From positions 214,815,565-214,879,564 of the forward strand of contig VDFB02358134.1 in the NCBI GenBank assembly GCA_007258455.2: a stretch of DNA of 64,000 bases. The letters run 5' to 3'. The notes beneath the pieces were generated by a model. It saw only the letters and a program-made list of their open reading frames with translations, was not told the DNA's origin and did not search any database. Shown here one piece after another: positions 1 to 11,069 of the stretch. This DNA is from Sequoia sempervirens (lineage: Eukaryota; Streptophyta; Pinopsida; Cupressales; Cupressaceae). Both the position numbers and the translations under genes were made by a program. Numbering within the stretch: the stretch's first letter is position 1; each line of letters begins with the position of its first letter.

Positions 1-5
1 ACTCC

Positions 6-254
6 TTGATACCTCAAGAATTGAAAAAGAAACTAGATGATAGAGGAGAGAAGTGTATATTTGTGGGATATAGTGAACAATCCAAGGCATATAAGCTATA
101 CAATCCTATCACAAAGAAGCTAATAATAAGCCATGATGTTGAGTTTGTTGAAGAAGCATGGGATGGCAGTATAGACAAAACAACTACAATTGCAGCTAGT
201 GTTCCACAAGAGAATGAAGAGAATGAGACTCAAAGTGTGAATCCTACTACATAA
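6..254 (+). pseudogene. copia-1 integrase C-terminal region (fragment)
   Basis: The translation holds the copia integrase end motif with GYSEQSKAYKLYNP, matching the family pattern in which a conserved G-Y-S precedes K-a-Y-r-l-Y-n-P. It is followed by the acidic linker that usually separates integrase from RT. The catalytic core is off the left edge. The frame stops at 252-254 (TAA), and the linker up to about 485 has no long open frame. Confidence 0.85.
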
Positions 255-484
255 GCAAATGTTCCTACAACACCTTCTAGGGAACCTACCACTCCAAATC
301 CAACTATTACAGCAAGTAATAATAGCAGTGAGTCCTCTAATCCAACACTTGCATCACTAATATCAAGGTCTCTAAACACTTCAAAGAAGACACGTAGTCT
401 AAGGGAGATATATGATGAAATACAAGAGGCTGAAAATGATGATTTATGCTCTAATTTTGCATTCTTGACACAAGTTGATCCAAT

Positions 485-1260
485 TACTTTGAAGATGCCA
501 TTAAGGATGACAATTGGATTGCAACCATGGATGAAGAAATTCAATCAATAGAAAAGAATCAAACTTGGGATCTAGTAGAGCTTCCTAAAGGCAAGGATGT
601 GATTGGAGTTAAATGGGTTTACAAGACAATGTATAATGTTGATGGAAAAGTAGAGAAATACAAGGCAAGACTAGTAGCTAAAGGCTTCACACAACAGTCG
701 AGGATAGACTACAATGAAACATTCGCACTTGTGGTAAGATTGGATACCATTAGAATGGTCTTATCTATAGCAGCTTAAAACAATTAGAAGATTTACCAAA
801 TGGATGTTAAATCAACATTTTTCAATGACATTTTAAAAGAAGAAGTGTATATAAAACAACCACTTGGTTATGAAGTTTTGGGAGAATAATATAAGGTATA
901 CAAACTAAAAAAGGCACTATATGGTTTGAAACAAGCTCCTAGAGCTTGGTACAACAGGATAGATTCTTATTTTGTGAACAATGGGTTTAACAAGTGTGGC
1001 AATGAACCAACTTTGTATGTCAAAATGAACATGATGAAGGAGAAATCTTGATTGTGTGTTTGTATGTAGATGATTTGATATTCATAGGTAACATGCCATT
1101 TAACTCATTCAAGGAAGCCATGGAAAGAGAATTAGATATGACTGATTTGGGGATCATGAGATATTTTCTTGGTATAGAGGTAAGTGAAAATGATCAAGGC
1201 ATTTCTATATGTCAAAGCGAGTATGCTAATGATTTGTTCAAGAGATTTAAGATAGCAAAT
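485..1260 (+). pseudogene. copia-1 reverse transcriptase (broken)
   Basis: The start of a copia RT is visible at 527-778: WDLVELPKGKDVIGVKWVYK, then KARLVAKGFTQ. Stops or shifts interrupt it around 776-1040, where fragments such as [11 protein letters not shown] can still be read at about 918-952. It resumes at 1048, with the catalytic YVDD box at 1063-1074. The domain order and motifs are those of Ty1/copia RT (RVT_2). It can no longer encode an enzyme because of stops and at least two frame changes. Confidence 0.9.
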
Positions 1261-1804
1261 GTAAATCGAGCACCTACTCCTGTTGCATTGGGCTCGAAAC
1301 TTAGCAAGGATGACAAAATTCCTAGTGTTGATGCAACCTTATTCAAAAGATTAGTTGGCAGCCTTATGTATCAAACCGCCACAAAACTGGATATCATGTA
1401 TGGGGTTAGTCTCATTTCTAGATTCATGGAAAAACCAAAGGAATCACATTGGAAAGCTAGAAATAGAGTTTTAAGATATATAGTTGGAACAAAGAGCTTT
1501 GGAATCTTGTATACATCTTCAAATGACTACAAATTGATTGGATATACGGATAGTGATTGGGGAGGTAGCATGGATGATAGAAAAAGCACTTCAGGATATA
1601 TCCTTCATCTTGGATTGGGTGTTATCTCTTGGGCATCAAAGAAACAACCAATTGTGACACTCTCATCAGCTGAAGCAGAATATGTTGTAGCCACATTAGC
1701 AGCTTGCCAGGCAGTTTGGATGAGAAGAGTACTTTCAAATTTGGTGCATCCACAAGAAGAACCTACAAAAATTTATTGTGATAATAATTCAGCAATTGCC
1801 TTAT
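1261..1804 (+). pseudogene. copia-1 RNase H, N-terminal part
   Basis: This continues in the YVDD frame. It contains GYTDSDWGGSMDDRKSTSGY (about 1540-1600), the SWASKKQPIVTLSSAEAEY segment and CDNNSAIAL, all typical of copia RNase H. The open frame runs into gypsy-1 at 1805 and stops there artificially. The missing C-terminus is found 13.6 kb away at 15373-15584, which shows the break is an insertion and not decay. Confidence 0.92.
1800..1804. repeat. Target site duplication of gypsy-1, left copy
   Basis: The five bases CTTAT lie immediately before the 5' LTR and again at 15368-15372 immediately after the 3' LTR. The match is perfect, so both ends of the element are original. Confidence 0.95.
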
Positions 1805-2113
1805 TGTTGTGACCTTTTCACACATCGCCCCATTCAAAATGGGGACCCCTAAATTTTTGCTCCATTATGGTCTTTTGGCTTTGGTTTTTCTCTCTCTCTC
1901 TCTCTGTCTCTTCTCTCTCTGGTCTGCCTTCAGGGGATGTGTCCACCATTGAGCTTGAATCAAAGTTTTGGCCAAGTCTGAAATTAGGGTTTGTGTCTTC
2001 CGGGTCAGTTTGAGATCAAACGAAGTGAATAATTTGAAAATTGAACCTAACGGTGTTGTCAGTATGCTTCCAGCAGGCTCTCAGCAAATTCTTATCAGAT
2101 TCTAAGGTACTTA

Positions 2114-3070
2114 CTATTTTTAGTAAGTATGAAATTCAGGGCAATTTGTCAACACTTTTGAGATTTCGATCGTCACACGGCATTCAGAGTACATCAGGCT
2201 ATTAGCATGCAAAATTTGAGCGAAAACGAACAACTTACTATTTTTAGCAATCAGGCTTTCAACACGAATTTCAGGGTTCAGATGCAGAGTTTTTCTTTGC
2301 ACGTTGGCATATTCCTTCTGGGTTTTTCAAGACCTCCGCGATGATATAACATGCAAAACGAGGCGACCACTTTCAGAATTCAGCCTTCCGAGGCTATTTT
2401 TAGGGTTTGCATGTCAGGGTTTCTTTTGCATGTCGGATGATTCCTGATGGGTTTTTTGAGAGCTTCGCAATGGTGTGACATGCGAATGGAGATACTCACT
2501 CAGCAAGGAACTAGCTATTTTTAGCAGGTGTGTCCCGGCAGCCGCTTCCCAGCAGTTCAGATTCACGAGCTGATCGCAGTGCCGCAGAAACGAGAGCAAA
2601 CAGATATCATTTGATATGCATGCAAAGCGAATTAGGATTTCCAGCTTTGGAGCCTAAAAATAGGCATAAAAGGTCAGAATTTTCGAAAATCGGTGTAAAC
2701 CACCGCGATCAGCATCCTTCAGGCTATCTGCTGGTGAAATTTCAAGTCAAATGGAACACTTACTATTTATAGTAAGTCAGATTAGAAGCATGCTAAAAAT
2801 AGTAAATTGAGTCCATGCGTCAGTGTCATCCAACAGGTCACGTGGTGAGGAGCGCCTCATTCAAATTTCAACTTGATTGGAGCAGTGGAACTATCAGAAG
2901 CAAGCGTTTACTTTTTATAGTAAACCACCTTCAGAAATGGGCTAAAAATAGCAGGGTGACTAAAAGTGGCAATGTCGACAGAACAACGAGGTCATAAGGA
3001 TGCAGTGTGCAAAATTTCAAATCAATCTAAGCTTTGGAGGTGTAAAAATTAAGAGGCTTACTATTTATAA
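2114..3070. promoter_or_regulatory. Array of CTA(A/T)4TAG palindromes in gypsy-1 5' LTR
   Basis: Eight exact matches: 2114-2123, 2238-2247, 2394-2403, 2515-2524, 2654-2663, 2763-2772, 2793-2802 and 2942-2951. Two near matches lie at 2911-2920 and 3061-3070. Several sit in longer palindromes such as TTACTATTTTTAGTAA. The core equals the MEF2-type MADS-box consensus, so binding by a plant MADS factor is a guess. Hairpin or insulator roles are equally open. Confidence 0.8.
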
Positions 3071-3140
3071 TAAGGCATGAAGAAACTGGCAAAGATGAGA
3101 AAAATAGCTAAGCCTGGAGCTTTATCCTCCACCACCTTGA

Positions 3141-4120
3141 AAATGCGCCCAGCTTGCCTTCAGATGTTTGAAAAATTTTCTAAGGCATTAAAAATCCGCC
3201 TGCCACCTCCAAATGCGCCATCCTTGAAGGCAAGTTGCTAAAAAAATTTCTAAGTATAAGTTTCATCCTGCTCAGGGGGTAAAATGCGCCCATCTTGAGA
3301 AAGTCAAACAGGTCAATGCTTTTCATCCTATAGCTGGGCCAAAATGCGCCCAAGGGAAATTGATGGAAGTTGAAAGAATTTCTAAGTGTCGGATATCCTC
3401 CTCACCCCTCTAAATGCGCCCATCCTCCTCCTAGGTGGAAATGCGCCAAGTTGTAAGTAGTCAAAGGGAGTCAAACATATTTCATCCTCCACACATGCTG
3501 AAATGCACCCACCTCTAAGCAAGTCAAGGAAAAATTTCTAAGTATAAAATTTCATCCACCTCACCATGAGAAATGCGCTCAAGCTAAGGAAGGAGTCAAC
3601 AAGGTCAAAGGGGAGTTTCAAACTTTATCCTCCTTCATGCATGAAATGCGCCCAAATAAGGGCAAGTAAAGACAAAAACAAAGAGGGAATATTCCAAAGG
3701 AGGTGGTGTTGCAGATTTTCATCCTCCTAGACATGTAAAATGCGCCCAAAAACAAATGAGGTCAAGAAGTCAACAAAAGTTCATCCTTCAGCTTATGTGA
3801 AATGCACCCAAAACAGATCATATGAAGACAAAAGTTTTAAATTTTTCTTGACCCCACCACATATGCGCCTAAGGAAAAGATAACGCCTATGTGGCATCCC
3901 CTTGAAATGTGCCCATGCTTAAAGTCAAAAGTCCACATGAGTATCTTGGATGCACCATGAAGACAAGGTAAGGTGGAGTAGGGGAAAAGGAGTTAAGGCG
4001 TTGAAGGTGTAAGGTAATAAAATATTCCCCATGATGTGCCAAATGCGCCAAGACACAAGATGAATACAAGGAAATATGTAAGGCGTGGCTGGTATCCTCT
4101 TCCATATGCAATATGCGCCC
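3141..4120. repeat. Degenerate AAATGCGCCCA motif array in gypsy-1 5' LTR
   Basis: About 15 copies of AAATGCGCC(C/A) or one-base variants occur at roughly 30-100-bp steps (for example 3141, 3211, 3281, 3341, 3411, 3501, 3644, 3738, 4041, 4111). Most are preceded by a TCATCCTCC-like stretch and followed by AAGTCAA-like sequence. This is a worn tandem repeat with a strongly conserved core. Confidence 0.8.
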
Positions 4121-5518
4121 AAGGCACAAAGAGGAAAGATTTAAATATACTAGGCGTGGTGAAATGAAATACAAGTTGTTGACAAATATTGCTAAGGCAT
4201 TGAAGTTGCAAAATAATAAAAGTTTCCTAAGGCATTGGAGCTTCAAAATATTTTTCAAGTGTGAAGTAAAATGCGAAGCGGTGGCTAGAAAAATAAAATG
4301 TGCCAGGCACCTCTATGAATAAAATTTTCTAAGTGGAGTTGATATTTTCACAGGCAAAGTTGATCGAGTTGAGTATAAAATTTTCCAGGGCGAAATTTTC
4401 AAAATTTTCGAAGTGATTCAAAAAATTTCTAAGGCACAAATATTTTCTTCCTTGGGAAAAATGCCTAAGTCTGGAGAGGTGATGGAATTTTCCTGAAATG
4501 TGAGCAGGATTGCCAGTAATGGAGTTAGTGGATGCCAGCTCCACAGGGTTGATATAAAATTTCTCAAGTCAGAGCAATAGGAAATATTCACAGATGTGAA
4601 AAACGGATTTAAATTTCACAGGGAAATAATTTTCTAAGGTTCAAAATTCAGAGAAATAAAATGAACCCGTTCGTTGTGCACCCATGGGTTCGATGCGTTC
4701 TGGAGAAAATTTTCTTCTGGGTATTGAAGTTTATCGATGAGGAGTTGATTTTAAGGCCTTCCACAGCTTGCCGAGGATTCTGGGATGAAGATTTCAAATG
4801 GGCACCAGGTTGATGAATTTCCTAAGGGAAATTTGAAAATTTTCTAAGGCAAAAATGAAGAAAATGTGTTTTCAAGGTGAAATTCTCCAGATGATGAATT
4901 TGAAAGGAACTGCCTAGATGAATTTGCTTAAATCGTTCGTGAAGATAGTTTTCTTGAGCTAGAGATGAATAAAATCAAGGTTGTCAGAGCTCCAACAGGT
5001 GAAATGAATTTCTTGAAGATGCAAGATGGTTTGAAAAATTGGCTAAGGCATGAAATGGAATCATGAAGAAAGCAGAAGTGAATGCTTGGAAGTTGGCTAT
5101 AAAGCGTGAAAATCAGGTAAATAAGGTGAATTTATATTATAAATTGTTCTAATTCTCCTCTCCTTGCTTGTTTTGTAGGAGGAGCGTGGAGACAAAGCAG
5201 TGGGGACTTAAGTAATCCAAGATGATATTTCAACCTCGAAGGAAGAAAATTGCGAAAAATGGCTAAGTGTTGAAGAAATGTTTTCAAGATGGAAGCTCGA
5301 ACAAAGTTGAAGAACAACGCCAGGAAAGAAGATCAGGAATAGTGTGAACGCGTCTACAAATGGAATCTTCTAGAAGGAATAATGGACATTATGGCTCATT
5401 TATTACCCCACTCTCCTTTGTGGCAGTTTTTAGGGCAAATCTTGTTTAGGGCTGAGGTGGCACGATTCTGGCCACTCTATTGATTGTAACCCTAGCCGTC
5501 TTTTGGGACTTGGCTAGC

Positions 5519-5540
5519 TATATAAAGGGGGAGTCCCCCT
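5519..5540 (+). promoter_or_regulatory. gypsy-1 LTR TATA box and adjacent small hairpin
   Basis: TATATAAAG at 5519-5527 is followed at once by GGGGGAGTCCCCC, a 5-bp stem with a 3-base loop. The same arrangement is present in the 3' LTR at about 14422-14441. Transcription of the element probably starts about 30 bp downstream of the TATA box. Confidence 0.7.
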
Positions 5541-6468
5541 CATTTGTAATTCATTAGAGATTAGATTTAGAGGCAGAAGTAGAGCTTAGAGGAGTAGAGA
5601 GCAATTAGATACTTGCTAGTATAGTTTAGATTGAAAAGGAAGGAAAGTCTTCCCCTTGGATACTTTGTAAGAAGTTGTCATGTATGCTTTCATAATAAAA
5701 GAAATTCCATTGATGGTGAATTCTTCTTTGTTGTGAATAGTTGTTGAGGCTTCTTTGTCCTTCCAATTCACGTAGCATCTTGAAGTAGCTTAAAGTAAAG
5801 TAGTTTTCATTATCATGCAAGTAGATGTTAGTTGTGGACTTGTGGTATTAATTGAGGCAACTTCATTTTTATCCATACCACTAGCGGCTTGCTGACGGCA
5901 GGTCTGCCTTGTGTGGTCAACTGGAAAACTTTACAAACTTAACTTCGATTGTGATTCATGTGTTTGTATGTGTCGTTCTGATGGTGCTCACATGTTGAGT
6001 TATAATTTGAAAACCTCTTGCCACTCCCTTGAAGATTGCACCGACTTTGTGTAAGTTGTCCAACGTGAGGCGGAGCAGAGTCTGGTTGAAGTCTGTCAAG
6101 ATTGATCCCACGTCCCGTCCTTAGATAGAAGATAAACTTCTTAGGCCCTACACCCTTTTAAATTCAGTTCATTTCTAGTTAGAATTAGGAAACTTGTGCT
6201 CATTTGCCAAATCATTCGAATTACATGCAAAGCCCTTAGTCTGCTATTTGTTGTTAGCCGTCGGACAATTGTGTAAGTCCCCTTGAAATACCAGCAATAT
6301 CACATCGAGCCAAACTGAGCCTATTCGCACTTAAGGAACCTTGGAGTTGAAAGCATGATCTTACTCGCAATCTTAGCATGCTGAATACTTTGTTCAAGAG
6401 AGGATAGAGCATCCATTGGGAAACTTTATTCTGTGTTGGTGCAGTCTCAAAAACCACGTCAACAGAAT

Positions 6469-6486
6469 TGGCGCTAGAAGGAGGGC
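6469..6486 (+). other. gypsy-1 primer-binding site
   Basis: TGGCGCTAGAAGGAGGGC begins four bases after the 5' LTR, the usual place for a PBS. The same 18 bases occur after the gypsy-2 middle LTR (59761-59778) and, with two changes, after its first LTR (47331-47348). I could not name the tRNA with confidence. Confidence 0.75.
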
Positions 6487-6673
6487 GAATGCGAATAACA
6501 GCTACAACATATAGTTGTGTTGAAGTAGAAAGGGTTTGAAACACAAAAAGTTCCATTGGAGAAGATGATCATAAGTCAAAATGGTGTTCTCTCAGAGTTG
6601 AACAATCTCGCACGCCGCCAATAGAAGAAGCATTTACATCCTGGATCGTATCAGTTCATTTTCGCCAAACAAG

Positions 6674-9600
6674 TTGAAAAGAATCTTGAGGTCTACGCCT
6701 AGTTCATATAAAGATTTTGTGGAGTTAGAGCTACCTACAAGATCAAGAAAGAAGAAAGAAGTTCATTCAAGCAAAGAAGTCAAGTCAAGTGAAGAAACTC
6801 CATTAAGCAAAGAAGTTCAGTCCAGTGAAGGAGAGACAAGCAAAGAAGAAATCTCAAGCTTATTCAAAACTCCACCTAGTGCTTCGAGGTTCGCTCAGCC
6901 AAAACAAGTTCAAGTTGTTGTACAACAGCCAGCCCAAGTGATTGTGTATCAAAGGCGACTACCAATTTAAACAATGGCTCAACCAGGAGGTCAGTAAGGA
7001 GGTCAACCCGCTCCAAATGGTGCTACATGGTTGGTTACCAACCCATCTCCGCTAGAGTTTCAAGACTACCATGAGATGCCAAAGAATCCTGAAAATTTTT
7101 GTCCTAAGTTCATTGCCAATGATGTTAACTACACATCCGAGGACCATATCAAGATGTTTGAAGGTCACCTACACAATAGGCATATTGGGTATGCAGACGT
7201 GGCTTGCCGATTATTTCCATATTCTTTGGGAGAAGAGGCTCACTTTTGGTTCATTCACCTACCAGTGGGGTCTATAAGGACATGGGAGCAAATGAAGGAG
7301 GCCTTCATCGGAAAGTTTGGTATACCTGCCACCCCTGTAGAGCTATATTGTCAATTTGCAGAAGTGAGAAGACAAGACAAAGAGCCCATTCGTGCATTCA
7401 ACAATAGGTTCCAAAAGGCCCTCAATAGGTTACACACTCCTTATGTTGTTGACGATGCTTGAGAATGCTACTATTCAACACTTGATCCTTTGACTGCAAT
7501 GTTCGTAAGATCTCACCCCACTCCAGTAGATATAAATCAAGCTTACGCTAAAGCTATCGAAGTAAGTCAAGGTTTAGGACAGAATATAACTGGACCCTCA
7601 CTATATACTGGCTTAGTCACAATGAACAATCAGGTCCCAACATGGAATCAACAAGTTCCAGCGTTAAATTAAATTCCACAGCCAGCTTATCAAGTACAAG
7701 CACCATCAAGTCAACTAGTTCTCCATCCTGGGATGCCTTTGTCCCAGACACAAGTCGCACAGCCTGTTTATCTCCAAAACACAGTGCCACCAGTAGAGAA
7801 GGATGAGATAAAAGATTTAATAGAACAAGTGAAGAGGCTGTCAGCTGAGGTGACCCACCTCAAAAATCAAAATAATCAGACGCCAACTATGTAGCGAAAT
7901 TATCAGGCACACCAAGGTGCTAATCGAGGATATCAGAATAATCCTCCAAGTCATCAAGATACTCATCAAGGATACCACCAAGATAACAGTCATGGGTATA
8001 GAAATAACAATCAAGGATTTCAGAAGAGGTCTTGGAATACAGGACCCAACAATGGAGGAGTGCCATCGCCATTGGACAATCCACCTCCTGAAAGTCGTCC
8101 TACAGATAGAATTTATATGGCCAAAACTGCCTCGTCAGGATGGTGTAGGTTACATAACACGAACCAACACTCCGAACTTCAGTGTCGCGAGTTCCAAGTT
8201 GTGGCTGGTATTCTCAAGAGTGAAACAAGTAATACAGGGGCCACAGAAAACCCTCCAATTACGGGATATGAATTAGTCCCAGCACCCAGATATGATCAGG
8301 CTTTGATAATAGAAGATTGCAATTTCCCGCCTGAGTTTCAAAGTTACACGCCCCCACCAGTTAATCAACAATTTCCATCAGCTTCAGCAAACGCTCCCAT
8401 GGGGATGCCAGAGTTTCAAGTACCGTCAGAAGTTCATGCCACATATGCATCACCAGAAGAGTCTCTTTATAGAGATGGTTATATTTTTCCATCTCTCAAC
8501 AACAGTGTCTCGGTGGAAGGAAGAGGGGAGGTGCAAGCTTTTCAAACATCCGGAGGAGCGACACCTAAAGTTTATCAAAGGAATTATCATCAGAAAGATC
8601 CACTGACATCATCAATACCTCCTAATAATTTTACAACTCCACCACATCCCAACGCAAGTAACAATCCAGGTTTACCTAGAGATTCTCCAGAGTACAGGCG
8701 GCAGAATACAACACAAGGTGGAGGTGGACAACAAGTTATTCAACAACCCGTTCATCAAGTTGGGCGAGAACCAAAGGAAAGCCTTCCTAGAGAGGACGTG
8801 AAAAGACTTGGCTCCTATGTGCTAGAAGAATTCAAAAGGATGAAGGTTAGTCTCCCCTTACATGAGTTAATGAAAATTTCAGAGGTCCGAGATACAATTT
8901 TGAAAAGTGTGTATGAAACGCCTGTTGTGAAGAGTACGTCCCAAGAACCTGGCCCATTAAGGAATCCTCCCGTGAACACACAGTCTCATCCTACACAGAA
9001 CACGAATATGGTGGAAGAGGTGCCTCACGCATCATTTGACACTTGGGAATCTCCACAATAGCCTCAAAACTTCATAGGTATGGTACAAGGTTCTTCAAAC
9101 GCTCCTGAAAAGTCATGGATTGAAGATAAAAAGAAGAAAGTTAGGTTCAATATTCCTATGGAGCAAAAGCAAAAACAAGAGCAAATGCGGAATCCAAAAG
9201 AGGTTGTTCGAGACAATCAATTTCGATCAAGTGGAAAAGATGAAAGTAAGAATGCCTCAACAAATGAAAGGAAGAAGACAGTGGTATTCTATCAGGGAAG
9301 GGATGAGCCAGCCCCGTTTCTTGTTTCAGTCAGAATTTTTGGGAAGTTATTGCATAACTGTTTGATCGATTTTGGTGCATCAAGTAATGTCATGCCTTTA
9401 AAGGTATGTCAGGCGTTAGGTATAATTCCACTCAAGACCAACAAGAAGGTCACTCAGCTGGATAAGACTGAAGTTCCAGTTGTAGGAGAATTGAATAGCA
9501 TCCATATGCAGTTGGAAGTGGATCCTAGAATTCAAAGTCGCATTGACATATCAGTTGTGGATATACCAGATGGTTATGGCATGCTATTGAGTAGAGATTG

Positions 9601-10042
9601 GTCCAGGAAGTTGAATGGATACATCGCAACTGACTTCTCCCACATGTGGCTTCCATGGAAGGGAGTTCCAAATCAGATAAAAATTGAAAGTACACCATGG
9701 CTTAAATTAATGATCACAGAATGTGGTGAAAACAGTGATATCTTGTTCGTGGAAACTGATTTGGGTTCATACAAACCCGTCAAGAGGGAGGCCATTTTGC
9801 TACAGGGCATGAAAGAAGAAAAGTTTTTAGAAGATACGCCTGCCTCCACTGAAGTGTTGATTGAAAATGATTTAAGTAGGAATGAGAATGAAGGGACGTT
9901 CAGAAATTCTGTGTTGAAAGATGTAAAGCAAGAGATAGAAAATACCTCCATCGAAGATTTATCAAGTAGAATGCAAGGTCTTTCCCTTCAGAGAATACAG
10001 GTGCCATGCGTAAGACCTCCTCAGAGCAAGTCTCAGAGATGA
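6674..10042 (+). pseudogene. gypsy-1 gag-protease ORF with in-frame stops
   Basis: One reading frame can be followed for 3.4 kb with stops (for example 7460, 7670, 7892, 9059) but no frameshift. A lysine/serine-rich start (6674-6970) precedes the gag domain at about 7031-7460, with CRLFPYSLG and the F-x-x-F-N-x-R-F block typical of plant retrotransposon gag. A glutamine-rich linker follows, then a Cys/His motif WCRLHNTNQHSELQC (8141-8185). An aspartic-protease domain lies at about 9290-9700. The protease active site reads D-F-G-A (9368-9379) where D-S/T-G-A is expected, so it is probably inactive. Gypsy-2 has the same domains in the same order. The product would form the particle shell and process it, if it were intact. 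Confidence 0.88.
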
Positions 10043-10332
10043 TTCAACAAGTCACTTTAGAAGAAGAATGTGAAGAAGTCAATTGGGGAGAGGACCGGAT
10101 TCAAACAAGGTATTCCCAGCCGATGCACTTGGAGGAGAAAAGAGATGAAACTCTGGGAAGTTTCACCAAGCATCAAAGGATCATGAACGGATGGATCGAC
10201 AAATCATGGCTGGACCCTGGTCAAGCTTCTGAGATCCTGGGAGATGATGCGTTTAAGTTACGAACAAGAACAAGAGGGGGTATCTCATTGCCAGATGATG
10301 GGAGATTCCTCAAGCATTATTTCCAACCCTAG
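10006..10332 (+). pseudogene. gypsy-1 integrase C-terminal tail (remnant after pol deletion)
   Basis: The end of this frame, SEILGDDAFKLRT followed by GRFLKHYF, aligns with the end of the gypsy-2 integrase at 53940-54060 (EILGENAFRLST, then FLKHYF). In gypsy-2 about 3.7 kb of RNase H, RT and integrase separates protease from this tail. Here they are adjacent and in different frames. This shows loss of most of pol in the lineage leading to this copy. The exact left edge of the homology is near 10180. Confidence 0.8.
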
Positions 10333-10968
10333 GTTCTCTCCGAGAGCCTACTTTGTAATATATTAGATTAGATTTGCTTTCCTGTTCACTTTTTGTTTGC
10401 TCTTCGGTTTGTTCCGTTTTGGTTTTTGGTTTGTTGCCCTCTGGGTTTTTGGTTTGGCATTTTCATCCCTTGAGTTGTCCGCTCAAGTGGTTTTGGTTTG
10501 GAATGGGCAAGGATTTTAGGGTTTCCCATTGTGAAAGGGGTGATGATGGTTTTAACTTTCACAATGTGGTTTCTTTCCACTGGAATTCGTGCAAATTTTG
10601 AAAAGCCAAGGTTGTTGTCCTCTTGTCATCATCCAGTTTGGATCAAACTCGTCTCGAGAGATTAACCCGTTATTGTATCTTAACACACAAGTTCGAAGAT
10701 CCTGAATATCTTACCTATCTCCATTCTGAATCATTTTCGTTTCTTGGGAAAGGTCTTAGCAGGTGAAAATCTTACATCTTGCTTCAGCGCCACTACAATT
10801 CTCAAACCCATTGGAGGCTTCATTGCCTGCCAGCCAATTGAGGAATTGACAGAGAAATCAAACAAAGAAAAAGAGAATATGCTTAAAAGAAATATCTGAA
10901 AAACAAAAATGAGAAATGAAAAATGAAAGAAATATCATGAAATATTGGTTTTGGGAACATACGAGTAA

Positions 10969-11005
10969 CTCCACCAGGGCTATGGACGCCCGACCGGCAG
11001 TGGAG
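10969..11005 (+). ncRNA. Covarying hairpin, copy 1 (gypsy-1)
   Basis: A 37-nt unit. Outer stem CTCCAC (10969-10974) pairs with GTGGAG (11000-11005). Inner stem GGGC (10977-10980) pairs with GCCC (10988-10991) around the loop TATGGAC. GACCGGCA lies between the inner and outer 3' strands. The same architecture and length recur in three other copies with compensating stem changes. It is listed as RNA because the conservation pattern suggests a folded transcript, but this has not been tested. Confidence 0.65.
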
Positions 11006-11032
11006 CAATATTCGTGAGAATTGTAGCGATAA

Positions 11033-11069
11033 CCTCGTCGGGGCTATGGACGCCTGACTGGCAGCGACA
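11033..11069 (+). ncRNA. Covarying hairpin, copy 2 (gypsy-1)
   Basis: Starts 64 nt after copy 1 and has the same 37-nt register. The outer stem is reduced to TCGT/GCGA (11035-11038 with 11064-11067, one G-U pair), or alternatively GTCG/CGAC. The inner stem GGGC/GCCT keeps pairing through a G-U. Loop TATGGAC and spacer GACTGGCA are conserved. Confidence 0.6.

Larger units (their letters stand above)
1..1804 (+). mobile_element. copia-1, left part (Ty1/copia element split by gypsy-1)
   Basis: This is the 3' half of a Ty1/copia polyprotein: the end of integrase, then reverse transcriptase, then RNase H, in that order on the plus strand. The 5' LTR, gag and protease lie outside the window. The reading frame changes between blocks (6-254, 527-778 and 1048-1804 are in three different frames) and stop codons are present, so the element is dead. 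RNase H is cut at 1804 by gypsy-1 and resumes at 15373. Confidence 0.92.
1805..6464 (+). repeat. gypsy-1 5' LTR (4660 bp)
   Basis: Starts TGTTGTGACC and ends CGTCAACA. It aligns along its length with 11317-15367 except for bases 4200-4804, which the 3' LTR lacks. It has a TC-rich microsatellite near 1890-1918, an array of CTA(A/T)4TAG palindromes (2114-3070), an array of TGCGCC motifs (3141-4120), a TATA box (5519-5526) and an AATAAA signal near 5694. The order suggests U3 up to about 5545, followed by R and U5. Confidence 0.93.

Noticed and set aside
1890..1918. TC-rich microsatellite in the gypsy-1 LTR
   Set aside because: It is a common simple repeat that differs slightly between the two LTRs, with no sign of function.
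3887..4258. Minus-strand ORFs of 65-123 codons in the gypsy-1 LTR, repeated at 13397-13684
   Set aside because: They are present twice because the LTR is. Low-complexity translation from the TGCGCC array gives no protein-like domain.
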